64,000 nucleotides of DNA from Paenibacillus sp. DCT19 (GCF_003268635.1 NZ_CP029639.1:4413501-4477500); one strand, 5' to 3'; positions 16,911 to 26,642 are shown, counted from the stretch's first letter. The notes: generated by a model not told the origin, from the letters alone. Translations and numbers: made by a program.

Positions 16911-18080
16911 CTGTAATCACCTCAATCCACTCGGAGGCAGTTTGCGCAACCTGGAACACTTCGATTGGGATATTTCCCGCCGTGAATGTCGTCCCATCTT
17001 GTGACAGCTCCAGGGACACATCTTCAACCCCTGCAATCTTGTAGATGGTTGATACCAGACGCATTAGGATGACATCATCGTTCATGGATAATCCTGCATA
17101 CACCGTTCCGTCTGAGTCTGTACCACCGATGAACTGCGCCAGTGCTGAAACCACCTGTGCGTCACCATCTGCCGGATATGATGCAGTTTTATAGAGGTGA
17201 GCCTTGATATGACTTTGAACCACCTCAGCACGTGAAAACGATACAGGCTGATCATTACCGCTCAAATCTTTCAGTATTACTTTGATGTCACCATATGACT
17301 CTATCCCTGCTGAACCAACCCCCAGGATCGCCTCTGCAATGTCTTTATCTTGACCACCAAGCACATAGACTTGATAGGACTTTGGAGGTCGTCCAGCTGA
17401 ATCCACATCAGTAGAGCTATTAATTATGACAGCAGCAGCACGAACACCAGGAACACGCAATACAGCCCCCTTATGCTATCTCCTGTAGCTGATCCGCCAC
17501 CGGCAACTGAAAGCCCGAACAGCTCACGGAACTCCGGGTCTGTCTGTTTAGCTCGTCCACCCGCTGTGGCTGCTGAATTGGTTACTGCTGTTACATCAGG
17601 ATTGGGATTAACGATTACATTAATCAGTCCAACAGGAACGTTGCTGCCAGTGCCTGACTCCATGGCCTCGATAGGCACTGTTGCTTTGCCCTCAGCGTTA
17701 AATACGGCTGGTTCAAGCGTCTCAAATTGGATGCCTCCTTCTGTGGAGATTAAAAACCCCTCTGCCTGTGTATAGCCTGGCGTGCCTGTAAGTGTAACGC
17801 TACCTTGCGCATATTGATCCAGAATTCGTGACACACCAACATATGGCCCCAATCGATCCAGGCTGTTTCCACTTGCTGTATTGACATAGCCACTGTAATA
17901 AACTTGCTCGGCTAATCCATGGAGAATAGACATAAACCAAGCCACAATACGTAGGATGATGCCTAAAGGCGATTTCTCGCTAGTGTTCACCTTCTCGCCC
18001 CACGCTTCCTTGGCCTTGTCTTCCATTTCTTCGAACAGATCCACAAACCGCTTCCGTTTAAAGCCATTTTCATCCAACAC
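16894..18080 (-). pseudogene. Baseplate J / XkdT-like wedge protein, frameshifted (probable sequence error)
   Basis: Baseplate wedge component. The first part (from 18080: MLDENGFKRKRFVDLFEEM, YVNTASGNSLDRLGPYVGV, TDPEFRELFGLSVAGGGSAT) and second part (VPGVRAAAVIINSSTD onward) lie in different frames. Restoring the C5 run at 17466-17470 to C6 joins them as GDSIRGAVLRVPGVRAAAV, 395 residues, the normal size. The J family has exactly this segment at this place. Confidence 0.88.
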
Positions 18081-18434
18081 CTATTTCCACCCCTCCTGCT
18101 CTATGACTTCACCATTGGTGCCAGTAGCCACAAAAGCAACCGTCATAACCCTAGCCCTCCGGTCAATGCTGAAGGTGATTTCCTCCACGCTTTCAATACG
18201 TTCATCGTCTAGAAGCGCCCGGTTTAGCTCGTCCCTCATTTCTTCCTCGTCCACCGACTTTCCGGTGAACAGATCGAAATCAATCCCTAATTCCGGATTT
18301 AAAAACCATTCGCCCGTTCTCGTGCCTAACGATATCTCACAGCACTGCGCCAGCTCTTCCGTTTCCTCCACTAGCAGCAGTTCGCCAAATTCATCAAACT
18401 GTATATCGCCATCAATTAGCCTGAGAGACTGCAT
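18081..18434 (-). CDS. DUF2634 / gp25-like baseplate wedge protein
   Basis: 117 residues, XkdS-like. The core segment EISLGTRTGEWFLNPELGIDFDLFTGK is the gp25 signature; the C-terminal strands (EEITFSIDRRARVMTVAFVA) complete the fold. gp25 nucleates sheath assembly on the baseplate. It sits between spike and J genes, as in PBSX. Confidence 0.88.
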   Translation of the reverse strand: MQSLRLIDGDIQFDEFGELLLVEETEELAQCCEISLGTRTGEWFLNPELGIDFDLFTGKSVDEEEMRDELNRALLDDERIESVEEITFSIDRRARVMTVAFVATGTNGEVIEQEGWK

Positions 18435-18811
18435 CCAAACACCCCCACAATAACAGCATCATTTCGGTCATGTGACCTGGACGTATCCGGTTTTGCAACA
18501 GAGCCAGTCAAGGCATTTCGTATCTCGTTATCAGCAAACTGCACCATGACAACATCGCCTGGACGAAGAGACGGCTTATACTCCTTTTCCACACCGTCCA
18601 CCTTGTATCTGTGCCCTAATGCCTGCACATTAAGGATCATGGCCGGATCATCTGTTGATGTCCGCAATAATGGTTGTACGTCTGCTGTACATGCAGTTTC
18701 GTCAAACTTGACCACTTTGCAAGGCGTGCCGCAATGTATATCACTCATCGCTTTCTCGATCAGAGACGTGAGCAGTTTAGCCATTGCTGCAGCTGGATCA
18801 ACTTTGGTCAA
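18416..18811 (-). CDS. Gp138-type membrane-puncturing spike
   Basis: 131 residues, TTG start. Matches the Gp138 N-terminal OB-fold spike family: helix MAKLLTSLIEKAMSDI, then PCKVVKFD, TADVQPL and LRPGDVVMVQFADNEI. It forms the central needle of the baseplate hub. Overlaps the hub gene by 4 bases. Confidence 0.82.
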   Translation of the reverse strand: MTKVDPAAAMAKLLTSLIEKAMSDIHCGTPCKVVKFDETACTADVQPLLRTSTDDPAMILNVQALGHRYKVDGVEKEYKPSLRPGDVVMVQFADNEIRNALTGSVAKPDTSRSHDRNDAVIVGVFGCSLSG

Positions 18812-19608
18812 ATGATCGCCTCCATATCTGTCTTAAAATCTCCAGTACGGGAAAATGTGTGAGAGCCTCCGCGGACATGGAGCCTGCCCGTAAAGACTCT
18901 GCTTTTAAGATCAATTGCCGAAGCTGTTGTAATTCGGTATTGCAACTGGGATGAAAGGTTGTAGCCCTTTGCGCCTTGCTGTTCGAAGTAAGCAGGAGAA
19001 CCAATAAGACCTGTATCAGAATTCAGCTTAAACAGGTCGTCAGCTCCACGGCGTAGGCTCCGGACATACAATTTGCCTTTATTGATATAGCAACTCGTAC
19101 CGCAATCCTTGCACACCTTGGTTATGATGTCTGTCACCGCGCCTTTGGCGCTGTATCCGTCCTGGTATCGGTAATCTTGGTTCAGATCCATTTGAGCAAC
19201 AGGCAAGCCGATGTAAGCAGCCATTTGTTTAATAATCGCACTACCTAATGTGTTCTTGGCGTATGCAATCTCTTTGACTACCCGCTTGGACAAGTCCACG
19301 CCATCAAGTACCCGGATAGTCGTAATCTTATCTACACCTGACCAGGCTGTACGCACGTCAGATATGTAACCGTGTAGGATCACGCCAATGTCACCTTTAT
19401 ACCCTGCATTGACCATCAACACCTTACCGCGCTTGATGTTATTTAACGTTGTATCAGAGAGGTTCCAAATCTTAATTTCAGCCTCATTTGGCAACGGGTC
19501 ATTATCAAAGGGAATGGAGCCTTCAATGTTGTAATTGTCCATTGAAAATTTCATTCCCTCGGTTATGACCTCGACCACACGGCCAAAGTTATTCTTCATC
19601 CTCATCAC
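18808..19608 (-). CDS. Baseplate hub protein (XkdQ-like)
   Basis: 266 residues; MKNNFGRVVEVITEGMKFSM, EIKIWNLSDTTLNNIKRGKV and GVILHGYISDVRTAW are typical of the gpD/XkdQ hub, which links the tail tube to the spike. Position between the DUF6983-like protein and the spike agrees. Confidence 0.82.
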   Translation of the reverse strand: MMRMKNNFGRVVEVITEGMKFSMDNYNIEGSIPFDNDPLPNEAEIKIWNLSDTTLNNIKRGKVLMVNAGYKGDIGVILHGYISDVRTAWSGVDKITTIRVLDGVDLSKRVVKEIAYAKNTLGSAIIKQMAAYIGLPVAQMDLNQDYRYQDGYSAKGAVTDIITKVCKDCGTSCYINKGKLYVRSLRRGADDLFKLNSDTGLIGSPAYFEQQGAKGYNLSSQLQYRITTASAIDLKSRVFTGRLHVRGGSHTFSRTGDFKTDMEAII

Positions 19609-19918
19609 CTTCAGTATCTATTAAATACAAAAAGACGCTCTCGGAGAGCGTCCGCCAGTTCACTTCGGATTCAGTTTCGGATTGATCGTATGGAACGATC
19701 GGGACTTTCGGGAAACGGTTGTCCATCACGTCATAGAAAAGTGTTGTACCGTATACCAATTTTTCCCCAGTGACCAGCACTTCCCCGTTCTTTTCCAAAT
19801 CCAAAGTGAAGTAATCAAACTGTTCGTTATATTGGACTTCAAATGTGAACAATTCGTCCTCTAGGGAAATGTCGAAACGGTAGGGAACTAGATCTTTTTC
19901 AATATCGATGTAATCCAT
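19589..19918 (-). CDS. Phage tail accessory protein (DUF6983-like)
   Basis: 109 residues, acidic and beta-rich (FDISLEDELFTFEVQYNEQF, LVYGTTLFYDV, VPYDQSETE). A protein of this type stands between the tape-measure side and the hub in related phages and is thought to plug the tail end. Family call is by eye. Confidence 0.65.
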   Translation of the reverse strand: MDYIDIEKDLVPYRFDISLEDELFTFEVQYNEQFDYFTLDLEKNGEVLVTGEKLVYGTTLFYDVMDNRFPKVPIVPYDQSETESEVNWRTLSESVFLYLIDTEGDEDEE

Positions 19919-19931
19919 AATAGCACCTTCC

Positions 19932-20474
19932 CTACGCCCAAGGACTTCCAGGCTTGAACTTAACCTTGGTTACTGGTTCTTTTGATTTTGTCTTTGTTTT
20001 GGTTTTGGTCTTCGTCGTTGTTTTCGTCTTGGTTTTTGTCTTTGACTTCGTTTTGGTTTTAGTCTGTTTAACGCCTGAGTTAACAATCTTTATAGCCTGA
20101 GCCTTAACAGGTGTAGGTAGCTTCTCGGCAAACGATGAGGTTGCAACACGTACCTCTGTCATTGTGAAGCTGATTGTAAAACCATTGGCTATCTGGTTCG
20201 TGTGCCCTGTTGCTAATCCCGATATGATCCCAGTAAAAGCCATGCGGCCAACGTACTTTACAATCTGGCCGGAATCAGAAGCTTTTTTAAGATACGCTAG
20301 TACCTTGGACGCTCCTGACCCAGCCACCACACCTGTAATGCCCATCGTCCGCGCTTTGCGCTGAACATGATCCATCATATCAATATCTTTTTCCACAGGC
20401 TGTGTAGTGATATCAACGTCAAAATTTGGGCTTTCTTGCTCCACCAAAATGTAATTTCCATCAATCTTAGCCAT
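19932..20474 (-). CDS. Dit-like tail protein with a Lys-Thr repeat tail
   Basis: 180 residues. Residues 1-125 resemble the Dit-like N-terminal domain (NYILVEQESPNFDVDITTQP, GHTNQIANGFTISFTMTEVR), a tail-end hub subunit. Residues about 137-165 are almost only alternating Lys and Thr/Ser, a strongly basic linker, then a short end (KVKFKPGSPWA). The linker may bind DNA or wall polymers; unknown. Confidence 0.75.
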   Translation of the reverse strand: MAKIDGNYILVEQESPNFDVDITTQPVEKDIDMMDHVQRKARTMGITGVVAGSGASKVLAYLKKASDSGQIVKYVGRMAFTGIISGLATGHTNQIANGFTISFTMTEVRVATSSFAEKLPTPVKAQAIKIVNSGVKQTKTKTKSKTKTKTKTTTKTKTKTKTKSKEPVTKVKFKPGSPWA

Positions 20475-22846
20475 TAGATCCCCTCCATATCAGGGACTGG
20501 CAACCCCATACGCCTAAATGCTTCTTCAATTACTTCTTGCACTTGACGTTTGACCTCAGAGGCGATGTCCGATGCGGCAGAAGCAGAGCCGCTATCCCCC
20601 TTCACATCAATATTAATATCAAACTTGAACGCAGCCCCTTGTGATGATCCGCCGCCAGTAGCACGTGCAGGAGCCAAATTCTTAGCTGGTGCTAATGCAG
20701 ATTGCCTATTCACATCTGGAATAATCTCGTCCGTGACATTAGCTGATGCACCAGACACACGATCCTGAGTATTTTCAATCCCTCGTGCCAGACCCTCGCC
20801 CGTGAAGAAACCGACTTCCATCATGACTCGGGACGGTGAATGGATACCCAAAATGCCCTTGATCTTGTCTGTAATGCTGTTACCGATGTCCTTCACCTTA
20901 TCGACTACGGCATTTGCCATACTGCCGATCCCGTTTATCATTCCTTCTATGATGTTTTTGCCGATGTCGAATAGATTGATGCCGGACAAAAAGCTGGTGA
21001 TTCTATCCCATATTGACTTGATGCCATCCCAAATAGCTGTGGCTTTAGTCGTGACTGCTGTGACCAAACCTGTGAACATATTCTTAATGAAATTCCCAAT
21101 CGCTTGGAAAACTGAAATTGTTCCTGCTTTAAGTGCCTGCCACTTCGCAACCAACCAATCCTTGATTGCTCCCCAGTTCTTGAAAACAACAATAGCCGCA
21201 ATAATTACGGCAATAATTGCAGCCACAATCCATGTGATTGGGTTAGCCCAGAACGCCGAGTTTAACGCCCATTGCGCCGCTGTCATTGCCCATGTTGCTC
21301 CAGTGGAGATAACCATAATTGCCTTTTGAGCAGTCCAGGCTATCATGGTCGCAGTAATGGATGCCACAACAGCCCATCCTTGAATTACATACCGCACCAT
21401 TGCAAGAACCATTTGACTCGTCATTACAGCCGCATTAGCAGCTATCTGCACTTTAGATAACAGGAAAGCTCCTGTCATTCTTGCACCTGTAATCATGGCT
21501 TGGACACCGGTTGAAACCAACGCAGGAATCAGCAACGTTGTAATGATTCCTACCACGGCACCAATTGCACCTTGGTTATCCTCTAGCGTCTTCTTAAAAT
21601 CCTGAAATGTGGATACCGCCTGATCCTTAAATTCCAGAATCTTAGGAATGAAATCATTGAATGTATCGTATGCAAATTGGACTGCGTTGCCTGTCCAATC
21701 TACCGCCGCACCAATGCCATCTCCTATTGCATTCCCTACCGCCTCTATCGTCGGTTTGTTATCGGCCATCCACTGCCCAAACTGGTTAAAGTATGGCAAC
21801 AGCTTTTGTCCAATAGGTATTAGGATTCCGGTCTCGATCTGCCTACTAAACATGGCAAATGCTTCGCCAGGCTTCTCGAATTTTATTTTGTTTAGCTCGG
21901 CCAGTGCGTCACCAGTCGAGCTAAATTGGCTTGTTGCTCTGCCCATCCCTGCAACTACCGTTGCCTCCAAATCCTCAAACTGAGTACCTAAGAGCGATAC
22001 ACCAATCTGATTTTTCAATACCGGGTCTTCTACGTCAGATATCATCTGCAATATTTGTGAAAATGCAGTTTTAGCCTGTGGTCCACCTTTGGCGAAGGTC
22101 TGCATCATCGTATCCGCGTTTAGACCCAGCATTTCAAAGGCTTCAACGGACGCTTTGCTTCCGTCTTTGGATCGTATATTAAATTCCTTTACAGCATCCC
22201 CGACCTTATCCAGCTGGAACACACCTTCAGCCGATCCAGCCGCAAAGACATCAAACATTTCTTCAGCCGAAAATCCAAGTGACTTAAATTGGTTGGCGTA
22301 TTCGTTTGCGCTGTCCATGAGTTCGTCCGACTTGTTCAAACCTTTTTGCGTCCCCTGTGTCAGCAAGTCATATGCCTGTTCAGAGGTAATACCGAACTGT
22401 TTCATCATCGTATCCACGGATTTAATGGATTCATTGATTTCATAGCCGAATGCATCTCTTAATAGCAATGCACTCTGCGTTGTGGACTCCAATTCACTGC
22501 CGGTCTGTCCGGTTACCTGTTGCACCGTAGAAATCGCACTACCCAAGTCGTTCCAATCTTCGCCAAAGTTCTGGTTGTAAAGATTATTAGCGACTTCCCT
22601 TGTTGCTTCCATCTGATCAGCGGCTAAACCTGTAGCCTGTTGTATATCAGACATCGCACTTTCATAAGTGTTTGCTGCTGCAATACCCGCAATGCCAAGT
22701 CCGGCCATCGCGGTAACGCCCGCAGCCCCTAAGCCGATCACACCTTTGGTCAAGGTGGAAATCTTCTTATTACCTTCATCTAGACCTTTGGTGTTAAGTT
22801 TAAATCCTACAGCAAACATGAGGTTGCCAATGATGCCTCCTGCCAC
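20474..22846 (-). CDS. Tail tape-measure protein
   Basis: 790 residues, GTG start. It sets tail length and leaves with the DNA. Seen: N-terminal TP901-type tape-measure domain (about 30-330; YESAMSDIQQATGL, FGEDWNDLGSAISTVQQVTG), a cluster of hydrophobic helices (about 430-560) and a Gly/Ser-rich C-terminus containing KIKGILGIHSPSRVMMEVG. A length near 2.4 kb implies a short-to-medium tail. Confidence 0.95.
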   Translation of the reverse strand: MAGGIIGNLMFAVGFKLNTKGLDEGNKKISTLTKGVIGLGAAGVTAMAGLGIAGIAAANTYESAMSDIQQATGLAADQMEATREVANNLYNQNFGEDWNDLGSAISTVQQVTGQTGSELESTTQSALLLRDAFGYEINESIKSVDTMMKQFGITSEQAYDLLTQGTQKGLNKSDELMDSANEYANQFKSLGFSAEEMFDVFAAGSAEGVFQLDKVGDAVKEFNIRSKDGSKASVEAFEMLGLNADTMMQTFAKGGPQAKTAFSQILQMISDVEDPVLKNQIGVSLLGTQFEDLEATVVAGMGRATSQFSSTGDALAELNKIKFEKPGEAFAMFSRQIETGILIPIGQKLLPYFNQFGQWMADNKPTIEAVGNAIGDGIGAAVDWTGNAVQFAYDTFNDFIPKILEFKDQAVSTFQDFKKTLEDNQGAIGAVVGIITTLLIPALVSTGVQAMITGARMTGAFLLSKVQIAANAAVMTSQMVLAMVRYVIQGWAVVASITATMIAWTAQKAIMVISTGATWAMTAAQWALNSAFWANPITWIVAAIIAVIIAAIVVFKNWGAIKDWLVAKWQALKAGTISVFQAIGNFIKNMFTGLVTAVTTKATAIWDGIKSIWDRITSFLSGINLFDIGKNIIEGMINGIGSMANAVVDKVKDIGNSITDKIKGILGIHSPSRVMMEVGFFTGEGLARGIENTQDRVSGASANVTDEIIPDVNRQSALAPAKNLAPARATGGGSSQGAAFKFDINIDVKGDSGSASAASDIASEVKRQVQEVIEEAFRRMGLPVPDMEGI

Positions 22847-22890
22847 CTCAAATCACCCCATTAAAAAGCAAAAAGCGCCCAAAAAGGACG

Positions 22891-23079
22891 CTATTTCTTC
22901 TTTTTATTCTGTTTTTCCATATGTTCCATATGAATATCCAGAGCCGCATTCGCCTCAGCTAAATCATCATCGTCCATTTTGTCAAGGTCGCTGTATGTTA
23001 TAGACATATCCGAAAGCAACAATCGCCACATCGCCCAATTGCGTTTAGCTCTATTCTTTGCTTCCTTCTTGGTTATCAT
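22891..23079 (-). CDS. Tail assembly chaperone, second frame
   Basis: 62 residues from ATG 23079 with GAGGAG 7 bases upstream. Lys-rich ends and a central DMSITYSDLDKMDDDDLAEA. Together with the upstream gene it fills the two-frame chaperone slot (gpG/gpGT type) before the tape measure. The good ribosome site and +1 (or -2) frame relation favour independent start over frameshift. Confidence 0.7.
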   Translation of the reverse strand: MITKKEAKNRAKRNWAMWRLLLSDMSITYSDLDKMDDDDLAEANAALDIHMEHMEKQNKKKK

Positions 23080-23350
23080 CGGTCTGCTCCTCATCAACGC
23101 CAGCAATGAAGCTGTAAGCGCTGTTCACTACTTCCATGTACTCACTGTAATCGTCGAAGTCATCAATGGTACGCTTTGGCTGTACAACAACGTGTTTAAG
23201 CATCAACTCAGACATTCTCTCTTCAGACAACACGCCATGCTTGTTTTTGGATTGGTCATTAATTTTCGAAACCATTCGAACACCAGGATGTTGGAAAAGA
23301 AACTCGTTTCCCTTTTTACTTTTGAAAGGCTTCTGTTTGAAATTCGTCAT
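23051..23350 (-). CDS. Tail assembly chaperone, first frame
   Basis: 99 residues; FKSKKGNEFLFQHPGVRMVS is typical of the chaperone that binds the tape measure during tail assembly. Acidic C-terminus. It overlaps the next gene by 29 bases. Confidence 0.75.
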   Translation of the reverse strand: MTNFKQKPFKSKKGNEFLFQHPGVRMVSKINDQSKNKHGVLSEERMSELMLKHVVVQPKRTIDDFDDYSEYMEVVNSAYSFIAGVDEEQTDDNQEGSKE

Positions 23351-23381
23351 GAATAATCATCCTTATCTATTTTGATTTTAA

Positions 23382-23780
23382 TTAGCTGAACAGCATGTCC
23401 ATCAGAACCAATTCATACTCCCGATCCTCAGCCTCATTGCCATAGGTACGTGCAGCAGGCTTTTTAACAAAAGCTTCGGTGCATGTAATTGTTTCTTTTG
23501 GTGGACCCGCGTTAATGATCGTTACCGGAACCAGCTTTCCGCTGTTCGCCAGACCGTCTAGGTATGTTACTTGTGGACTCGTTGGCAACAAAGTGATTGT
23601 GCAAGTACCCAATGGGTTGTTTACCTTGGTACGAACGGTATCCCCTTGCGCTCCTACTTTCACATCGTAATTGTCCTCGTCCTTCTCCACCTCGACCATG
23701 TCCTCTGAAAACCCAGTCAAATACACACCATCGACTGTGATTGTGACGGACATTGCATCATAAGTTGTTGCTTGAGACAT
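23382..23780 (-). CDS. Tail tube protein (DUF3277 family)
   Basis: 132 residues, beta-rich: VTITVDGVYLTGFSEDMVEVEK, then DNYDVKVGAQGDTVRTKVNN. Inner tube of a contractile tail. It directly follows the sheath gene, as expected. Confidence 0.88.
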   Translation of the reverse strand: MSQATTYDAMSVTITVDGVYLTGFSEDMVEVEKDEDNYDVKVGAQGDTVRTKVNNPLGTCTITLLPTSPQVTYLDGLANSGKLVPVTIINAGPPKETITCTEAFVKKPAARTYGNEAEDREYELVLMDMLFS

Positions 23781-23795
23781 GTACAGCTACCTCCC

Positions 23796-24800
23796 TTACT
23801 TGCGGATTACTCCGCTAATTGTGGTTTGGTGGATTGCTCCAGCCAATTCGAACCAGAACGTTCCCCCGTTGTATTCGCGCTTCGAACGGTCTACAGGATC
23901 TACTTCCTCACGACCTTTGAAGGTCGTTCCGTAAAGCGGAAGACCCGCAGCATCCGCAGCAACCATGCCTTGTAAGAATCCTTGCTGAAGAATGGTACGT
24001 GTCACGCTTTCCAACTGTGCAATCCCCGTATCCGTAAAACTCACTTTGTCTGTATCAGCAAATAGATTTTGGATTGCATACTCGATGTTAAATCGAATGT
24101 AATCCTTCGAATGAATGACATCGATCCATTCACCAGACAAGGTTTTACCCTCGGAGGTTTGATTTCGACCAGCTTTCGTTACGTATGTGATAGCTCCTGC
24201 GGCATGAATCTCACGCAGCTCCGTGTCCGTAATATCAAGCGGCGCAATACCTTGCAAGTATTTGAATTTCCATGTCACAGATCCCACAGGAGCAGACCCA
24301 ACACGTCCGACCAATGCAGCCTCAGGATAATTAGAAATATCAATATGATAGAAAACTGTAGTACGACTGTAATTCTTAGCCAACAACAACGCGACATCAG
24401 CTAGTGTGGAAGATCGCGTGAAATACTCCCGCGAGTTATCCGCCTCAATCGCTGCCGCGAATTCATCCACATCAGCCTGTGCTGTGGTCGTGGTAATCAG
24501 GAAATACCAGTCTTCTTTCAGCAGACGTTCCATCACGTCCGAAACCGTCTCCGGCTCCGTTCCTGTTTTCTGCCGTGCAATCGCGATTTCTGCCGGCGCA
24601 TAATCTCCCTGCGCCCAAATCGCCGCAGCGGCTTTGTATTCCTCTGTTGTCTCGCCGTAATCTGCCTTTACTGCTGCCAGTTCAAGGTACGTTTTGTAGG
24701 GTTTTGCTGTTGAAGCACTCCCCAGAATCAACGGCTTACCAAAACCAAGCCTTGGCGTTGGCGTTTCGATTCGAATAATTACATTTACGTCTTTAGCCAA
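23796..24800 (-). CDS. Contractile tail sheath (DUF3383 family)
   Basis: 334 residues from the TTG at 24800; GGAAGGAG lies 9 bases upstream, so the longer frame is not used. DUF3383 proteins are sheaths of Gram-positive myophages: early beta-rich region (DVNVIIRIETPTPRLGFGKP), a middle domain and the C-terminal GFLQGMVAADAAGLPLYGTT. This gene defines the tail as contractile. Confidence 0.88.
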   Translation of the reverse strand: MAKDVNVIIRIETPTPRLGFGKPLILGSASTAKPYKTYLELAAVKADYGETTEEYKAAAAIWAQGDYAPAEIAIARQKTGTEPETVSDVMERLLKEDWYFLITTTTAQADVDEFAAAIEADNSREYFTRSSTLADVALLLAKNYSRTTVFYHIDISNYPEAALVGRVGSAPVGSVTWKFKYLQGIAPLDITDTELREIHAAGAITYVTKAGRNQTSEGKTLSGEWIDVIHSKDYIRFNIEYAIQNLFADTDKVSFTDTGIAQLESVTRTILQQGFLQGMVAADAAGLPLYGTTFKGREEVDPVDRSKREYNGGTFWFELAGAIHQTTISGVIRK

Positions 24801-25281
24801 TTGGCTCAACTCCTTCCACATTCACCGACTCAATCGGTGTGTAAGCTTGTTCAATCACGTTTTTCGTCCGCAATTCAATTTCAAATCCATTCCGACGCTC
24901 CCATTCATTGCCTATCTGCACGTCATTATTGATAGACTCTCCGACAGAGACAACAACTGTGTTGACTTCATCTTTCAGGAGCCAGCGCCCCGCCGTCAGG
25001 AACCAGTCTCTAGCACGATTAGCAAGAACAACAGCCCCAAGCCGATCATGGGCATAGCTTTGAAACGTCACGCTAAGCGTCACGTCTCCCGTATGCACCA
25101 TTTTTCCATCTTCAAGTGTTACGGCCATGTGACCGCGCACACCACTTTCATCCGAAAAGTCATACGACATGAATGGTACCGGAGGCACCTTGTTCACTCC
25201 GTCGATTTCAAGGACTAACACATCCAGCGCCGCCGCCAACCCTTCAATCATGCTCTTTCGAATCGCTTCAAACTGGATCAT
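24793..25281 (-). CDS. Neck/tail terminator protein (LIC_12616 type)
   Basis: 162 residues: EAIRKSMIEGLAAALDVLVL, PPVPFMSYDFS, RARDWFLTAGRWLL and GNEWERRNGFEIELRTKN. This pattern belongs to the protein that ends the tail tube at the neck. Overlaps the sheath start by 8 bases and the preceding gene by 14. Confidence 0.78.
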   Translation of the reverse strand: MIQFEAIRKSMIEGLAAALDVLVLEIDGVNKVPPVPFMSYDFSDESGVRGHMAVTLEDGKMVHTGDVTLSVTFQSYAHDRLGAVVLANRARDWFLTAGRWLLKDEVNTVVVSVGESINNDVQIGNEWERRNGFEIELRTKNVIEQAYTPIESVNVEGVEPIG

Positions 25282-25615
25282 GTGTGCTTACCCTCTTTAG
25301 CCGGTATTCGTTGACGTTGCTGTACTGGTTCCAATCCGAGTCCGTTTCCACGGTGTACTGTTTGCCTTGATGCTCGACAACATCCCCGGATTCATGTTGA
25401 TAGGTCGTTAGCAGCATCCTGTCGTCCACTGTATAACGTCCACCGTCCGTCTGGGTTAACTTATCGCCTAACGGCTGTATTGACCCTCTCAGTTCAATTC
25501 TCTGCGTCTCAGGAGGTTGATAGACTCCAACAGAGTCCCAATCACCCTCACCCTCTCGGATCAAAATATAAGGACGCTCATACTTGCGCAGAGTACGCGC
25601 TTGATTAAATCTCAT
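25268..25615 (-). CDS. Head-closure-like protein
   Basis: 115 residues, beta-rich: LRKYERPYILIREGEGDWDS, ELRGSIQPLGDKLTQTDGG, then VDDRMLLTTY. Position between connector and tail terminator suggests the head-closure (gp16 of SPP1) slot. No sure family match. Confidence 0.7.
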   Translation of the reverse strand: MRFNQARTLRKYERPYILIREGEGDWDSVGVYQPPETQRIELRGSIQPLGDKLTQTDGGRYTVDDRMLLTTYQHESGDVVEHQGKQYTVETDSDWNQYSNVNEYRLKRVSTHDPV

Positions 25616-25617
25616 GG

Positions 25618-26091
25618 CTACCCTCCTTTGCGCCGAACAAGGAATACGATAGAGTCTCGTAAATCCATATCGGCCTGTAAGAGACGTCTTCCCTTTTTAT
25701 AACGAGCATAAATTGCAGATATTCCCGGCTGCTTGATTCGGTCAAAGTTCTTGACCACGCGCTGCTGTCCGACTTCACCAATTTCATGAAGCAGAGAGTC
25801 AACCGACTTGTTACCAAGTACAATCTCAGTAACGCCAGCTCGGACAAGCTTGCTGATAGCCGCCTGCGCCTTCTTCTTACCCGTTCCAATAAACGAGCGT
25901 GCAGGTATGTTCATCTTCGCTGAGCCAAATTCATGCACGGCTGCAATCATAGCCAGCTCAGCATCCCCTTGAACCCCTATGACTACCTCATGATCCACTA
26001 AAGGACGCACCCGATCCACCAGAACGGATAAATCCATATCCCCGGTGTATGATACGTTTGCACGCCGCACACTTCTCCGTCTTTTCGCCAT
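25618..26091 (-). CDS. HK97 gp10-like tail component
   Basis: 157 residues; strongly basic N-terminus. EVVIGVQGDAELAMIAAVHE, then EFGSAKMNIPARSFIGTGKK is the HK97 gp10 hallmark (HExG...IPARsFl). It acts at the head-tail joint. Confidence 0.85.
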   Translation of the reverse strand: MAKRRRSVRRANVSYTGDMDLSVLVDRVRPLVDHEVVIGVQGDAELAMIAAVHEFGSAKMNIPARSFIGTGKKKAQAAISKLVRAGVTEIVLGNKSVDSLLHEIGEVGQQRVVKNFDRIKQPGISAIYARYKKGRRLLQADMDLRDSIVFLVRRKGG

Positions 26092-26099
26092 ATGTCACC

Positions 26100-26642
26100 T
26101 CACAACTGAATAAGAGCCTTGACCGCACTTGGCAAGCCTCGACCCTCATCCCTGTAAGTTACGGATATGTTGCCGACCCGCTCACTTGATACGCCCTGTT
26201 CCCTCATCAAAGTTTGAGCAAGCAACACACAAGCCAACTCATATTTCTGTGGCAGTGTCGAAGCCGGAGCGTCTATCTCATCGCTGGGAAGGATATACCC
26301 GGCTAAATATTCCACATCAATTAAACGAGCGCCACAAGGCCAGCCAGAGCGTTTGAATAGCATCCCGTGTTCCGACTCGATCTTGAAAGAGTCTGTCGGT
26401 TGATCCTTATCATGAATGCTCAGCTCAGAGACTGCATGGATTGGGAAATTTCGAAGCCGGAGGAACTGGGTTCCAGAGCCGTCCAACGTCTGTTGGTATG
26501 TCTTGTATTCGAAGCTTCGATTACATTCCCGTTCAATCCATTCAGAAGCAGCAGCTAAGGCGGACAACAGATAAAGATCCTGTGATGTGTCGTCCAACGG
26601 AATGGACATCATGCCTTTAGCTCTTTGCAGTGTTGTCAGCAT
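26100..26642 (-). CDS. Head-tail connector (gp6-like)
   Basis: 180 residues from ATG 26642, with a GGCGGTGA site; longer frames would run through the preceding gene. LYLLSALAAASEWIERECNR and SFEYKTYQQTLDGSGTQFL match HK97 gp6-like adaptors that bind the portal ring. Confidence 0.8.
   Translation of the reverse strand: MLTTLQRAKGMMSIPLDDTSQDLYLLSALAAASEWIERECNRSFEYKTYQQTLDGSGTQFLRLRNFPIHAVSELSIHDKDQPTDSFKIESEHGMLFKRSGWPCGARLIDVEYLAGYILPSDEIDAPASTLPQKYELACVLLAQTLMREQGVSSERVGNISVTYRDEGRGLPSAVKALIQL

Noticed and set aside
22891-23106. Programmed -1 frameshift between tail chaperone frames
   Set aside because: The frame relation is +1/-2, no XXXYYYZ slippery heptamer was seen at the junction, and the second frame has its own ribosome site.
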